Below, piece by piece: positions 22,268 to 30,058 of a DNA stretch of 41,311 bases. The notes beneath the pieces are model-generated. The model did not search any database. It saw only the letters and a program-made list of their open reading frames with translations, and was not told the DNA's origin. The position numbers were made by a program, and so were the translations under genes. Positions within the stretch are counted from its first letter, which is position 1. The number at the start of each line of letters is the position of its first letter. Source of the stretch: a virus; the IMG/VR virus record IMGVR_UViG_3300021962_010588, positions 1 to 41,311 of that record; one strand, 5' to 3'.

Positions 22268-22981
22268 ATGAAAAGCGTACTACACCAGGAAATGAAGGAC
22301 TTCATCCAACCGTTTATCGCTGTGGATTCGCACCAAGCAAAGTTGGGTAGAGACAGTGAAGTCAGTGTGCTACGTTTGGAATCCACAAACAAGGATGTAG
22401 CAAAGGATCTCGTGTCATTCATCGAAAGCGGATACAAATTTGTTTTAGATGCAGACCATTCACCATCCAAAAATAAAAATGGAAGCTTTGACATATTCGT
22501 GGAAGTAGAAAGAAATGAAGAACTACCAAGCAACATTGTGAAGTTGGCACGTGACATCGAACAAGTCACAGGTATGCTACCATGGAAATTCTCATTTTAC
22601 AAAAACGAAGACACACACAAGTTGAATGTGGAAAATCTTTCCAATCAGATTCCTACCAATGCTTCCGAGTATGAATTCCTAACCAGCGACACGGTTGACG
22701 AGGACATTTCTAAATTTTTCGAATCTGCTAAAATTAACAACATCAAAAGAAACGGCAAGACTCTTACTTTGAACAAGATGTACAGCAAACATATATTCGA
22801 AGTCAAGGCAGTTAATTCTACAAATGGTCATGGCACTTACAAGATAGATGCTTCATCGGAATCACAGAGTTCGTACATAAACTCATGGTTGGGTTCTGGT
22901 TTCAAGGTAGTGAAATTCGAAGATGATTTCAAAGTAAGCAATGATGATTCTGTGATGATATTAAAAGCAAAGGATTTTTAA
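22268..22981 (+). CDS. conserved phage protein, unknown function
   Basis: A 237-residue soluble protein. Its N-terminal half has a regular alpha/beta pattern (SEVSVLRLESTNKDVAKDL, then GSFDIFVEVERN) and the C-terminal half is rich in Ser/Asn with 'KHIFEVKAVNSTNGHG'. The ATG at 22268 follows directly on the radical SAM gene; an upstream TTG is less likely. It is placed just ahead of the endolysin and spanins. I recall related proteins in marine T4-like phages with no assigned role; virion association is possible. Confidence 0.6.
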   Translation: MKSVLHQEMKDFIQPFIAVDSHQAKLGRDSEVSVLRLESTNKDVAKDLVSFIESGYKFVLDADHSPSKNKNGSFDIFVEVERNEELPSNIVKLARDIEQVTGMLPWKFSFYKNEDTHKLNVENLSNQIPTNASEYEFLTSDTVDEDISKFFESAKINNIKRNGKTLTLNKMYSKHIFEVKAVNSTNGHGTYKIDASSESQSSYINSWLGSGFKVVKFEDDFKVSNDDSVMILKAKDF

Positions 22982-22982
22982 A

Positions 22983-23495
22983 ATGGCGGCAACAAACTGG
23001 CAAAAATGTTTAGAGACAATTTTACATCATGAGGGTGGTTATGTTAACCATCCCAAAGATCCAGGTGGCGAGACCAACCTGGGTGTTACCAAAAGAGTGT
23101 ATGAGGATTGGGGCGGAACCAAAGACATGAAGGATCTAACAGTGGAAGATGTTTCACCCATCTACAAGAAAAATTACTGGGATCGTGTCAAAGGCGATCA
23201 TTTGCCTGCAGGTCTTGACTTGTGCGTTTTCGACTTTGGAGTGAACGCCGGAACGGGCAGAGCTGCCAAATATCTACAAAAGATGATTGGGACAACACCG
23301 GATGGTGGCATAGGTCCTGCAACATTACAAAAATTAAAAGAGTATGTGGACGATCAAGGAGTTGAGCATACGATCAAACTGTACCAAATGGGCAGACAAA
23401 AATATTACGAGTCACTATCTACATTCTCTACATTTGGCAGAGGTTGGACTCGAAGGGTTGAAGAAACAACTGCCCTTGCTCTTAAAATGATCTAA
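22983..23495 (+). CDS. endolysin, GH108-type muramidase
   Basis: A 170-residue peptidoglycan hydrolase. The family motif is clear: HHEGGYVNHPKDPGG with catalytic Glu17, followed by TNLGVTKRVYEDW. The C-terminal half has the PG_binding_3-type stretch 'DFGVNAGTGRAAKYLQKMIG' and DGGIGPATL. It lacks an obvious signal peptide or signal-arrest segment, so a holin would be needed for export. It precedes two overlapping spanin genes, the usual Gram-negative lysis order. The stop overlaps the i-spanin ATG (TAATG). Confidence 0.92.
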   Translation: MAATNWQKCLETILHHEGGYVNHPKDPGGETNLGVTKRVYEDWGGTKDMKDLTVEDVSPIYKKNYWDRVKGDHLPAGLDLCVFDFGVNAGTGRAAKYLQKMIGTTPDGGIGPATLQKLKEYVDDQGVEHTIKLYQMGRQKYYESLSTFSTFGRGWTRRVEETTALALKMI

Positions 23496-23983
23496 TGTTT
23501 GGAACCTTTAAACTTGTGATGGTAGGCATCCTGGTCAGTTCGCTGGCAGGTGCTGGATTGTATGTGATGAAACTTAGATCAGACAATGCCATACTAAAGG
23601 CAAATCAAATCAAATTGGAAGAAGCTGTGTCATCACAACAACAAGTTATAGAACAGCAAAAACAAGACTTCGAGTCCATAATGAATGCCAACAAAAAGTT
23701 ACAAGAAACCAAAGAGGTACTTACAAAAGAACTTGCCAATTTGGATGACAAGTTCAACAAAACAAATGCTTCTGGCAAAAAGCGAGACATAGGTGATCTT
23801 GCCATTGCCAAACCCGGCATGGTAGAAAAAATCATCAACAAAGCCTCAGTCAATGCTCTGCGATGTGTAGAAATTGCCATGGGATCACCACTCACAGAAA
23901 AGGAGTTAAATGCAGTTAAGCCAAGTGAAATCAACGCTGAATGTCCTAGCCTTGCTAATCCTAACTTTGTTCCTGCTGAGTAG
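23495..23983 (+). CDS. i-spanin (Rz-like inner-membrane spanin)
   Basis: A 162-residue protein with one N-terminal membrane anchor (about residues 5-24), then a long coiled coil (QIKLEEAVSSQQQVIEQQKQ and on to LDDKFNK) and a periplasmic C-terminus with two cysteines. This is the classic i-spanin layout. It acts with the o-spanin to fuse inner and outer membranes in the last lysis step. It overlaps the endolysin stop, and the o-spanin gene is embedded in its 3' end in another frame. Confidence 0.8.
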   Translation: MFGTFKLVMVGILVSSLAGAGLYVMKLRSDNAILKANQIKLEEAVSSQQQVIEQQKQDFESIMNANKKLQETKEVLTKELANLDDKFNKTNASGKKRDIGDLAIAKPGMVEKIINKASVNALRCVEIAMGSPLTEKELNAVKPSEINAECPSLANPNFVPAE

Positions 23984-24278
23984 TTGCTCATCAGTTAAGA
24001 AATTGGAAGTGTTCAAGACTGAAGTTCCCAGAGCACCACTCGATTTACCTGATCCAGAAACTCCAAGGATAGATGATCTAAACTTCATCATCATCACGTC
24101 AGAAAACGCGGAGGAAGTGTTTGCCAAGCTCAAGGAAAAGAACGTGGATCCTGTGCTGTTTGGCCTCACAGATGATGACTACGAGACGCTGTCCACTAAC
24201 TTCGCACAGATCCGTGCATACATGATCAAGCAAAAACTCACATTAGAACAGTATCGAGAATACTACGAATCACAATAA
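23910..24278 (+). CDS. o-spanin (Rz1-like outer-membrane lipoprotein)
   Basis: A 122-residue lipoprotein: signal peptide with a long hydrophobic stretch and lipobox LSSC (Cys26). A proline-rich mature start (RAPLDLPDPETPR) precedes a helical C-terminus. It starts 74 bases inside the i-spanin frame, the overlapping arrangement typical of Rz/Rz1 pairs. It is longer than lambda Rz1, with a C-terminal helical part (YRVYM-like 'QIRAYMIKQK') that may add contact surface. It ends at a late promoter. Confidence 0.8.
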   Translation: MQLSQVKSTLNVLALLILTLFLLSSCSSVKKLEVFKTEVPRAPLDLPDPETPRIDDLNFIIITSENAEEVFAKLKEKNVDPVLFGLTDDDYETLSTNFAQIRAYMIKQKLTLEQYREYYESQ

Positions 24279-24281
24279 ATA
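24276..24281 (+). promoter_or_regulatory. late promoter AATAAATA
   Basis: TAAATA overlapping the o-spanin stop; its transcript would have a leader of more than 150 bases before the gene at 24438. Confidence 0.6.
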
Positions 24282-24437
24282 TTTGCATCAATGCTGATTG
24301 GCGGTGACTTATAGTTACGCCTACCTTTGGTAACAGTGCTCGCGTCCGACACGGCTGGTGACAAAGAACAGGTTAATATTATAAGGTGACGTTACAATAG
24401 TTTCGGTCCATTCTCCATTGAAGAAACAGGAGAAAAG
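24282..24437 (+). promoter_or_regulatory. long structured 5' leader with a hairpin on the ribosome binding site
   Basis: This 156-base leader has no long frame (a seven-codon frame at 24291 reads MLIGGDL). GTGAC (24305-24309) can pair with GTTAC (24315-24319) within a GGC/GCC-closed hairpin. Near the gene, TTCTCC (24411-24416) pairs perfectly with GGAGAA (24429-24434), so the AGGAG ribosome binding site is buried. It shares GACTTAT and GGTAAC, in the same order, with the leader at 11176. Translation control is inferred. Confidence 0.45.
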
Positions 24438-25076
24438 ATGGACAGCTCACATCTAACAATAGGAATTATAGATTTCTTAAAATCAAAACCATTCGTACAC
24501 ATCATTTCAGAACCAAGGACAGGAAGCAGTGCCCTGTATGGAAGCCTTTCGGGAAGTTTGCAACTATTCAATCTTAACGAGCCTTTCGACCCTAACAACA
24601 AGCCACATGTGCGAGATCATGTGCTGACATATCTTAACAATAATGCATCGCAATGCAGAGTGATGAAAAATCATGCCTTTGCTATATTAGATCTAAACCA
24701 TAACGAAAAAGAAAGACTGTGGAAGGTACCCGCGTTCAATGTGGGTCTCAGCAGGAGAGATTGGTTCGCCCAAACCTGCAGTCTTGCCTTGGCGGAGTAT
24801 ACACAAAATTGGGATTTTCCTCACTCTGCAAAATTTAATGTTCCGGTTGATTTTTTCGAAGACAAATTTAGACAGTTGATGGGTTGTAAAAATGATCTGT
24901 CACAGTTAGACGAGCACTATGATATTTTGGTGTACTACGAGGACATAAAATTTCCTAAATCACAGTCCCATAGGCACATCTCTTCTCAAACAGCAATTGA
25001 AAACATCGAACAACTCCGAGAGGTGTACTCCAAGCTAAAGAGCGTTCACCAAAAATACTGGAGATTGCAGGACTAA
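24438..25076 (+). CDS. sulfotransferase-like protein
   Basis: A 212-residue protein with an N-terminal P-loop-like phosphosulfate-binding segment, VHIISEPRTGSSALYGSL (20-37). It is followed by NEPFDP, 'VMKNHAF', and LSRRDWFAQTCSLALAEY, which resembles the second conserved region with a Ser/Arg contact to the 3'-phosphate of PAPS. It would move a sulfuryl group to a sugar or protein. Such genes are frequent in marine T4-like phages but none has a proven substrate to my knowledge. Expression may be limited by the hairpin covering its ribosome binding site. Confidence 0.7.
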   Translation: MDSSHLTIGIIDFLKSKPFVHIISEPRTGSSALYGSLSGSLQLFNLNEPFDPNNKPHVRDHVLTYLNNNASQCRVMKNHAFAILDLNHNEKERLWKVPAFNVGLSRRDWFAQTCSLALAEYTQNWDFPHSAKFNVPVDFFEDKFRQLMGCKNDLSQLDEHYDILVYYEDIKFPKSQSHRHISSQTAIENIEQLREVYSKLKSVHQKYWRLQD

Positions 25077-25083
25077 AGAAAGA

Positions 25084-25089
25084 TAAGTA
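25084..25089 (+). promoter_or_regulatory. late-promoter variant TAAGTA
   Basis: TAAGTA five bases before ATG 25095, the same spacing as late promoters elsewhere, with one mismatch to the core. Confidence 0.35.
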
Positions 25090-25094
25090 TTAGC

Positions 25095-25370
25095 ATGTTA
25101 GAAATGATAGAACGTATGGCCTCTGATAGACTGTGGATATACACAGCATTAGTTGGGTCTTTGTTTGGTCTGGCATTTTCCACATATTTTAAGTCAACTC
25201 GCATAGGTCTTTGGATGTATGCTAAATTTGATACGATGGTTGATTTTTTGGTGGAACGCTATGGTTGGACTTGGTTGCAACAACCCGAAGATGGATGGCG
25301 TAAAAAATATCCTTATGTGACCAAAAAAATAGATGAATTAGAAGCAAGAATCAAAAAGTTGGAGAAATAA
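25095..25370 (+). CDS. small membrane protein, possible lysis or baseplate protein
   Basis: A 91-residue protein with one membrane segment (about residues 13-32, WIYTALVGSLFGLAFSTYF) and a charged C-terminal coiled coil (KKIDELEARIKKLEK). It heads a run of three small membrane proteins lying behind the spanins and sulfotransferase-like gene. Holin or antiholin function is possible because the window otherwise lacks a holin, but the single membrane span and the coiled coil are not diagnostic. Confidence 0.55.
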   Translation: MLEMIERMASDRLWIYTALVGSLFGLAFSTYFKSTRIGLWMYAKFDTMVDFLVERYGWTWLQQPEDGWRKKYPYVTKKIDELEARIKKLEK

Positions 25371-25371
25371 A

Positions 25372-25533
25372 ATGATACAATGGATCAAAGACAGAATAAA
25401 AGAATCATCAACCAAGCACGGCATAGGACTGCTGATCGGTTGCTTGTTAATCATTGCATTCGGTGGGTTGGCTAAAATTTTAGCATACTGTGGAATTGCA
25501 TACTCGATTTGGAGAATCTGTAAAAAAGGTTAA
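25372..25533 (+). CDS. small membrane protein (53 aa)
   Basis: A 53-residue frame one base after the previous stop: a basic start (MIQWIKDRIKESSTKH), then a hydrophobic region from about 17 to 48 that could form one long or two short membrane segments, and a KKG end. Cationic ends around a hydrophobic core resemble small holins. The late promoter of the next gene overlaps its stop. Expression is supported by position only. Confidence 0.45.
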   Translation: MIQWIKDRIKESSTKHGIGLLIGCLLIIAFGGLAKILAYCGIAYSIWRICKKG

Positions 25534-25536
25534 ATA
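25531..25536 (+). promoter_or_regulatory. late promoter TAAATA
   Basis: TAAATA beginning with the stop codon of the small membrane protein gene, six bases before ATG 25543; leaderless spacing. Confidence 0.6.
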
Positions 25537-25542
25537 TCAAAA

Positions 25543-25932
25543 ATGGCACAAGATATCAAAGATGACGAACTGAACGTTTTCGACGACATTGAAAAGGACA
25601 CACTCAAGGAAGACAAGATAGTGGCGCCCGTCGACCAAAAGACAACTTCTAAGAAAGTGTCTGTTGAACTGGAAGTGGATACATCTGTGAAGGATCTTGG
25701 CCCAAATCCTTATGCTAAATTAATTCATCTTGCTCGTGCTGTAGACTCATGGAGAATATTTCCGAGAATTTTTATTACCACTTACATTTATTTGTTATAC
25801 AGAGTAGTTGTTTGGTACATGAACCTTGCAGATCCAACCATGGAACAGTCAGGATTGGTATCAATTGTAGTTGGTGCCGGTGCGGCTTGGTTTGGTTTAT
25901 ACACAGGCTCTTCTAAAAAGCACGACAAGTAG
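25543..25932 (+). CDS. membrane protein, holin candidate
   Basis: A 129-residue protein: an acidic, unstructured N-terminus of about 65 residues, then two hydrophobic segments (about 77-95, IFITTYIYLLYRVVVWYM, and 105-122, LVSIVVGAGAAWFGLYTG) with a short turn and a basic tail KKHDK. Two membrane spans with a charged tail are compatible with a class II holin. I recall similar proteins in marine T4-like phages, with the PTMEQSGLVSIVVGA part conserved. It has a late promoter with leaderless spacing. The holin role is inference. Confidence 0.5.
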   Translation: MAQDIKDDELNVFDDIEKDTLKEDKIVAPVDQKTTSKKVSVELEVDTSVKDLGPNPYAKLIHLARAVDSWRIFPRIFITTYIYLLYRVVVWYMNLADPTMEQSGLVSIVVGAGAAWFGLYTGSSKKHDK

Positions 25933-25940
25933 CACTTGTC
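25924..25940 (+). repeat. inverted repeat overlapping an early promoter
   Basis: GACAAGT-AGC-ACTTGTC, a perfect seven-base inverted repeat holding the stop codon of the upstream gene in its loop area. Its right arm overlaps the TTGTCA -35 box of the dnaJ promoter. No T-run follows, so it is a weak terminator or an operator-like site. Confidence 0.45.
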
Positions 25941-25965
25941 ATTTGACAAATCAACATTATATAAT
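25936..25965 (+). promoter_or_regulatory. sigma70-type early promoter for dnaJ-def-clpA
   Basis: TTGTCA (25936-25941), 18 bases, TATAAT (25960-25965), then five bases to the ATG at 25971. A nearby TTGACA (25943) is only 11 bases away and cannot serve as -35. Confidence 0.65.
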
Positions 25966-25970
25966 ATACT

Positions 25971-26801
25971 ATGGATATGGATCCTTACACGGTATTAGGC
26001 GTTGACCAATCTGCATCTGACCAAGACATCAAACAAGCATTCAGGAAACTGGCTGTCAAATATCATCCCGACCGTGGCGGAGATGAAAACAAATTCAAAG
26101 AAATCAACGAAGCCTACGATAAGATAAAAACTGCTGAAAAACGCCAGCAGTTCGAAGCATCCAAAAGATTCGGCGGCGATGGATTTAATTTCAACTTTTC
26201 GCAGGGCGACCCCTTTGACATGCAGGATATGTTTGCACAATTCTTTGGTGACGGATTCAGGCAACAAAGGAGATACTCGAGAAGGCCCAGCAATAAAAAC
26301 ATTCAAGTCAATCTGGAAATAAGCCTTGAAGACTCCTATCATGGCGCAAAAAAACTTTTCAATTTGGATCAACTACCAAAAAAGATATCAGTAGATATTC
26401 CACGTGGCATAGATTCGGGGCAAACAATACGATACAAAGGATTAGGAAGCAGTGAAATCAAGGAGGCGCCGGCCGGGGATCTTTTGATAAAAGTGTATGT
26501 GTCTCCGCATCCTGTCTTCAAAAGAAGTAAATTAGATCTGCACATGGAACAGACTGTTAATTGTTTCGACGCAATATTAGGAACCAAGTTAGTGATCACA
26601 CATTTGGACAAATCAAAAATAACATTAAAAATACCTCCTGGAACACAGCCAGGCACAACCATGAGAATACCCGAACATGGAATGGTAAATTCCAGCAATC
26701 AAGTAGGACATTTGTACATCCATATAAATGTAAGCATACCGACAAGTTTAACAGAAAGGGAAAAAGATGACATCAGAAGAATCTCAGAAACATATTCTTA
26801 A
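25971..26801 (+). CDS. dnaJ: DnaJ/CbpA-type J-domain co-chaperone
   Basis: A 276-residue protein. The J domain occupies residues 1-68 with the HPD tripeptide at 32-34 (KYHPDRGG). A Gly/Phe-rich linker follows (FGGDGFNFNF to FGDGFRQQ). Two C-terminal substrate-binding barrels come next, without the four-cysteine zinc finger, making it CbpA-like. 'DSGQTIRYKGLG' and 'GDLLIKVYVSPHPVFKR' match DnaJ C-terminal strands. J proteins deliver clients to Hsp70 (DnaK) and stimulate its ATPase. No dnaK is in the window, so it would use host DnaK. It starts the operon and overlaps def by 35 bases. Confidence 0.92.
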   Translation: MDMDPYTVLGVDQSASDQDIKQAFRKLAVKYHPDRGGDENKFKEINEAYDKIKTAEKRQQFEASKRFGGDGFNFNFSQGDPFDMQDMFAQFFGDGFRQQRRYSRRPSNKNIQVNLEISLEDSYHGAKKLFNLDQLPKKISVDIPRGIDSGQTIRYKGLGSSEIKEAPAGDLLIKVYVSPHPVFKRSKLDLHMEQTVNCFDAILGTKLVITHLDKSKITLKIPPGTQPGTTMRIPEHGMVNSSNQVGHLYIHINVSIPTSLTEREKDDIRRISETYS

Positions 26802-27279
26802 ACTAAATCTGCATCCTCATGACGCACTGCGTCAAGTCATTCCCGAAACAGATCTCAAACAAGATTTAGAATGGGACAAGATCGCCAACCTCATGCACAC
26901 CACTATGGAAGCCGCAGGCGGACTTGGGTTGGCCGCTAATCAAGTCTCCGTTGGCATAAGGATGTTTGTGATGAGAGAACGCAAGTCATTTATCAATCCC
27001 AAAGTTGTTGAATTTTCCAAGACCACCACACTGACCGAAGAAGGATGCCTGTCATTTCCAAATCTTTTCATGACAGTGGAACGTCCAGAATGGGTAGTGG
27101 TAGAATGGTATGATGAACAATTAAAGAAATCAGTTGACAGATTCACGAATATATGGGCAAAATGTATACAGCATGAAATCGATCACTTGGATGGAAAACT
27201 CTTTATCGATAGAGTGAGCAAATTTAAATACGAAAGGGCAAAAAAGAAACAAGGTAAGTTAAATGATAGAACCAGATGA
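26767..27279 (+). CDS. def: peptide deformylase
   Basis: A 170-residue enzyme with all three family motifs: GGLGLAANQ (51-59), EGCLS (92-96, metal-ligand Cys) and QHEIDH (135-140, two metal His and catalytic Glu). It removes the formyl group from nascent N-terminal methionine at the ribosome. Phage versions are widespread in marine myoviruses. It starts inside the dnaJ frame and ends inside the clpA frame, so translation of the three genes is coupled. In context it would raise processing capacity for newly made phage proteins. Confidence 0.95.
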   Translation: MTSEESQKHILKLNLHPHDALRQVIPETDLKQDLEWDKIANLMHTTMEAAGGLGLAANQVSVGIRMFVMRERKSFINPKVVEFSKTTTLTEEGCLSFPNLFMTVERPEWVVVEWYDEQLKKSVDRFTNIWAKCIQHEIDHLDGKLFIDRVSKFKYERAKKKQGKLNDRTR

Positions 27280-29485
27280 TAAGTTAAAGAGTTTGTTTGA
27301 CGATGCAGTCAAAGAAGCAAGGAAACACAAGCACGAATACATCACATTAGAGCACTTGCTGTTGTCCATAGTGTCGGATGAGGAGATTGCTAATCTTTGT
27401 AAACAAGCGAAAAAAATCAAATACGGTGACCTTATAACTGATCTGAAAAGCCATATCGAAACTAAACTCAACGAAATCAAAGTCAAAGACGATGTTTACC
27501 CTAAAAGGACTGCGGCCATAGATCGTATGGTCAACAGAGCATTCACACACGCCATCTTCGCAGGTCATGAAGCGGTGAGCAGTCTACACCTACTATCATC
27601 CATGTACTCAGAAACTAATTCACATGCCGTGTTTTATCTTTTAAAGAATGGACTCACTAAAAAAATAGTTGTGGATTACATGACAGAAGTCGGATCGGAT
27701 CTTGGAGAAGAAACCGCCAGTCATGTGTCTTCGAAACAAGCGTCAAAGATTTTGAAACAATACACAGTCAATTTGAATGAACAGGCTAAAGCAAACAAAA
27801 CGTTCACTTGCATAGGAAGACAAGACATAATAGACGAAATTACTCTGGTATTAGGAAGAAAGATCAAGAACAATGTGATCATGATCGGTGATCCTGGTGT
27901 AGGTAAGACTGCTGTTGCTGAAGGCCTTGCACACATGATAGTGAACAATCAGGTTCCAGAAGTGATCAAGGACCATACCATTTATTCTGTGGATGTGGGA
28001 TCATTGATAGCAGGTTCCAAGTACAGGGGAGATTTTGAAGAACGTTTAAAAGTTTTGTTAGGTGTGTTAGAAAAAAATAACAAAGCAATCATGTTTATAG
28101 ATGAAGCACACATGATGCATGGTGCAGGATCTGGTGGACAAGGTGGTGTCGACCTTGCCAATTTGCTAAAGCCACACTTGGCAAGGGGAGATTTAAAAGT
28201 TATTGCTTCGACAACTTGGGAAGAATACAGAAAGCATTTCGAAAAGGATCGTGCATTAATGAGAAGATTCGCCAAAGTCAACATTGAGGAACCGTCGATA
28301 GAACATGCCAAACAGATTATGTATGGTCTAAAAGATGAATTTGTTAGATTCCATAATGTGCAGGTAGATGACACAGCCATCGAAGCAAGCGTCGACTTGA
28401 GTGTGAAATACATCACTGATAGGCAACTGCCGGACAAGTCGATCGATGTGCTGGACAGGGCATGCGCCAAAGCAAAGATATTCGATGCCTTCAAAGATGT
28501 TCAACTAAAGGATGTGCAAGAACAAGTTTCTAAAATATCAGGAATCAAATTCGAATCCATAGTGCAAACCAAAACTGAATCCATGGAGAATCTTTCCGAA
28601 CACATCAAGACACAGGTGTTCGGGCAAGATGAAGTGATAGACAAGATGGTGGACACTGTCTTGGTAGCACAAGCAGGATTGAAGCAAGAAAACAAACCGA
28701 TAGGCTCTTTCTTGTGTGTGGGTCCAACAGGTTGTGGTAAGACCGAAACAGCAAGGAAATTAGCAGACGGGTTGAATCTTCCACTATTGAAATTCGACAT
28801 GTCGGAGTACCAAGAGAAGCACTCAGTGGCCAAACTGATCGGTGCTCCTCCAGGATATGTAGGATACGATGATGGACAAACCGGATCAGGACAATTGATA
28901 AACGAATTAGAAAAACATCCTAACGCAGTGATATTGTTCGATGAAGTTGAGAAAGCACACAGAGATGTGATGACAATATTACTACAAGCCATGGATGACG
29001 CAACTATCACATCGTCCAACGGCAAAAAAGTAAATCTCGCTAATTCTATCATACTGTTGACATCCAACCTTGGTGCTGAAGATATGCAGTCCAACACACT
29101 CGGATTCATGGAGAACACAAACCATGATGGAGCAGTTGATATAAATGCTTACTTCTCACCTGAATTCAGAAATAGACTGGATGCTGTGTTGAGATTCAAG
29201 GCACTTGAAAAACCTGTCATGTTCGATATAATTGATAAATTTATTAATGAGTTGAACAACCAGATGAAAGACAAATCCATATCAATAAGGCTTGATGATA
29301 CGGCAAAAGAACAATTAGTCGAAGAAGGATTCGATTCAAAGATGGGGGCGAGACCATTACAGAGGGTGATCAACACACGAATTAAATTGCCTTTATCTAA
29401 AAAAATATTATTCGAAGGCATATCGCACACAGATCTCACAGTGAGTTATGACAAGGATGAAAAGGATTTTACAATATCAAAATAA
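27263..29485 (+). CDS. clpA: ClpA-type AAA+ unfoldase
   Basis: A 740-residue protein, close to E. coli ClpA. It has an N-terminal Clp_N domain (about 1-150), D1 with Walker A GDPGVGKT (209-216), Walker B IMFIDEAH and pore loop KYRGD, and D2 with Walker A GPTGCGKT (487-494), pore loop GYVG and VILFDEVEKAH. There is no long ClpB middle domain. Between Walker B and sensor 2 of D2, where ClpA carries the IGL/IGF loop that docks on ClpP, it has TLGFM (612-616), compatible with ClpP binding. No clpP or clpS is nearby, so it would use host ClpP. It overlaps def by 17 bases. Confidence 0.93.
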   Translation: MIEPDDKLKSLFDDAVKEARKHKHEYITLEHLLLSIVSDEEIANLCKQAKKIKYGDLITDLKSHIETKLNEIKVKDDVYPKRTAAIDRMVNRAFTHAIFAGHEAVSSLHLLSSMYSETNSHAVFYLLKNGLTKKIVVDYMTEVGSDLGEETASHVSSKQASKILKQYTVNLNEQAKANKTFTCIGRQDIIDEITLVLGRKIKNNVIMIGDPGVGKTAVAEGLAHMIVNNQVPEVIKDHTIYSVDVGSLIAGSKYRGDFEERLKVLLGVLEKNNKAIMFIDEAHMMHGAGSGGQGGVDLANLLKPHLARGDLKVIASTTWEEYRKHFEKDRALMRRFAKVNIEEPSIEHAKQIMYGLKDEFVRFHNVQVDDTAIEASVDLSVKYITDRQLPDKSIDVLDRACAKAKIFDAFKDVQLKDVQEQVSKISGIKFESIVQTKTESMENLSEHIKTQVFGQDEVIDKMVDTVLVAQAGLKQENKPIGSFLCVGPTGCGKTETARKLADGLNLPLLKFDMSEYQEKHSVAKLIGAPPGYVGYDDGQTGSGQLINELEKHPNAVILFDEVEKAHRDVMTILLQAMDDATITSSNGKKVNLANSIILLTSNLGAEDMQSNTLGFMENTNHDGAVDINAYFSPEFRNRLDAVLRFKALEKPVMFDIIDKFINELNNQMKDKSISIRLDDTAKEQLVEEGFDSKMGARPLQRVINTRIKLPLSKKILFEGISHTDLTVSYDKDEKDFTISK

Positions 29486-29494
29486 GGAGAAACA

Positions 29495-29746
29495 ATGCCA
29501 ATACCAGAAAAAATTATCATACCAGCCAGTAAAGATCCGGGACAAGGACACTTCTATGTCAGCATAGTCAAAAGCATGTTTAGATTTGTTGCCTCATTTT
29601 TGTTGGCATATGCAGGTTACAGATTATGGAGTGGCGAAATAGTCTACACCGACTTTTTTATAACCGAAGTTGGATTCCTAATGATGTGGTCCGGTGTGAC
29701 ACTTTTTGTTGCAGAAGCATTAGGAATAATAGAAGAAATAGTATAA
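29495..29746 (+). CDS. small membrane protein (83 aa)
   Basis: An 83-residue protein with two predicted membrane segments (about 28-44, FRFVASFLLAYAGYRLW, and 55-77, ITEVGFLMMWSGVTLFVA) joined by a short loop. AAGGAG lies upstream, only nine bases after clpA, so it shares that transcript. Function unknown; a holin-like or membrane adaptor role is possible. Confidence 0.55.
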   Translation: MPIPEKIIIPASKDPGQGHFYVSIVKSMFRFVASFLLAYAGYRLWSGEIVYTDFFITEVGFLMMWSGVTLFVAEALGIIEEIV

Positions 29747-29765
29747 AAAGAATCAAGGAGAATAA

Positions 29766-30047
29766 ATGAAAAATAGAATATTAAAGTTCATGATAGAACA
29801 TGAATACATCAAAACCAATTCCATGATTAACGCTACCATACAATCGCATGGTTTGGGAGGATCACCGGTCATACTCAAGAAGGACATCCTTTTCGAGGAC
29901 AGCGCCATCACCCCCAAGGGAACGATTTACATCAAAGGATGTGATCCTGAGAATCTAAAAGAATATGTCGTAGGCTCTGCCAAGGTACACGCAGTAAACG
30001 GCATGGATGAGCCCACTATTAGAAGACTATTTCCTGAAATAGCCTAA
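29766..30047 (+). CDS. small conserved protein, unknown function
   Basis: A 93-residue soluble protein preceded by AAGGAG. It begins with a helix (RILKFMIEHEYI) and continues with 'VILKKDILFEDSAITPKGTIYIKG', which reads as beta strands with a turn. It closes the dnaJ-def-clpA transcript; a late promoter starts at its stop. No family recognised. Confidence 0.55.
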   Translation: MKNRILKFMIEHEYIKTNSMINATIQSHGLGGSPVILKKDILFEDSAITPKGTIYIKGCDPENLKEYVVGSAKVHAVNGMDEPTIRRLFPEIA

Positions 30048-30053
30048 TAAATA
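30048..30053 (+). promoter_or_regulatory. late promoter AATAAATA
   Basis: TAAATA just after the upstream stop, five bases before ATG 30059; leaderless spacing. Confidence 0.65.
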
Positions 30054-30058
30054 TACAC

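Noticed and set aside
25943-25965. TTGACA at 25943 as the -35 box for TATAAT at 25960
   Set aside because: Only 11 bases separate them; TTGTCA at 25936 with 18 bases is acceptable.
28501-29118. 205-residue minus-strand frame inside clpA, with a similar one at 27982-28494
   Set aside because: Antisense shadows of clpA; translations are low-complexity and have no motifs or promoter.
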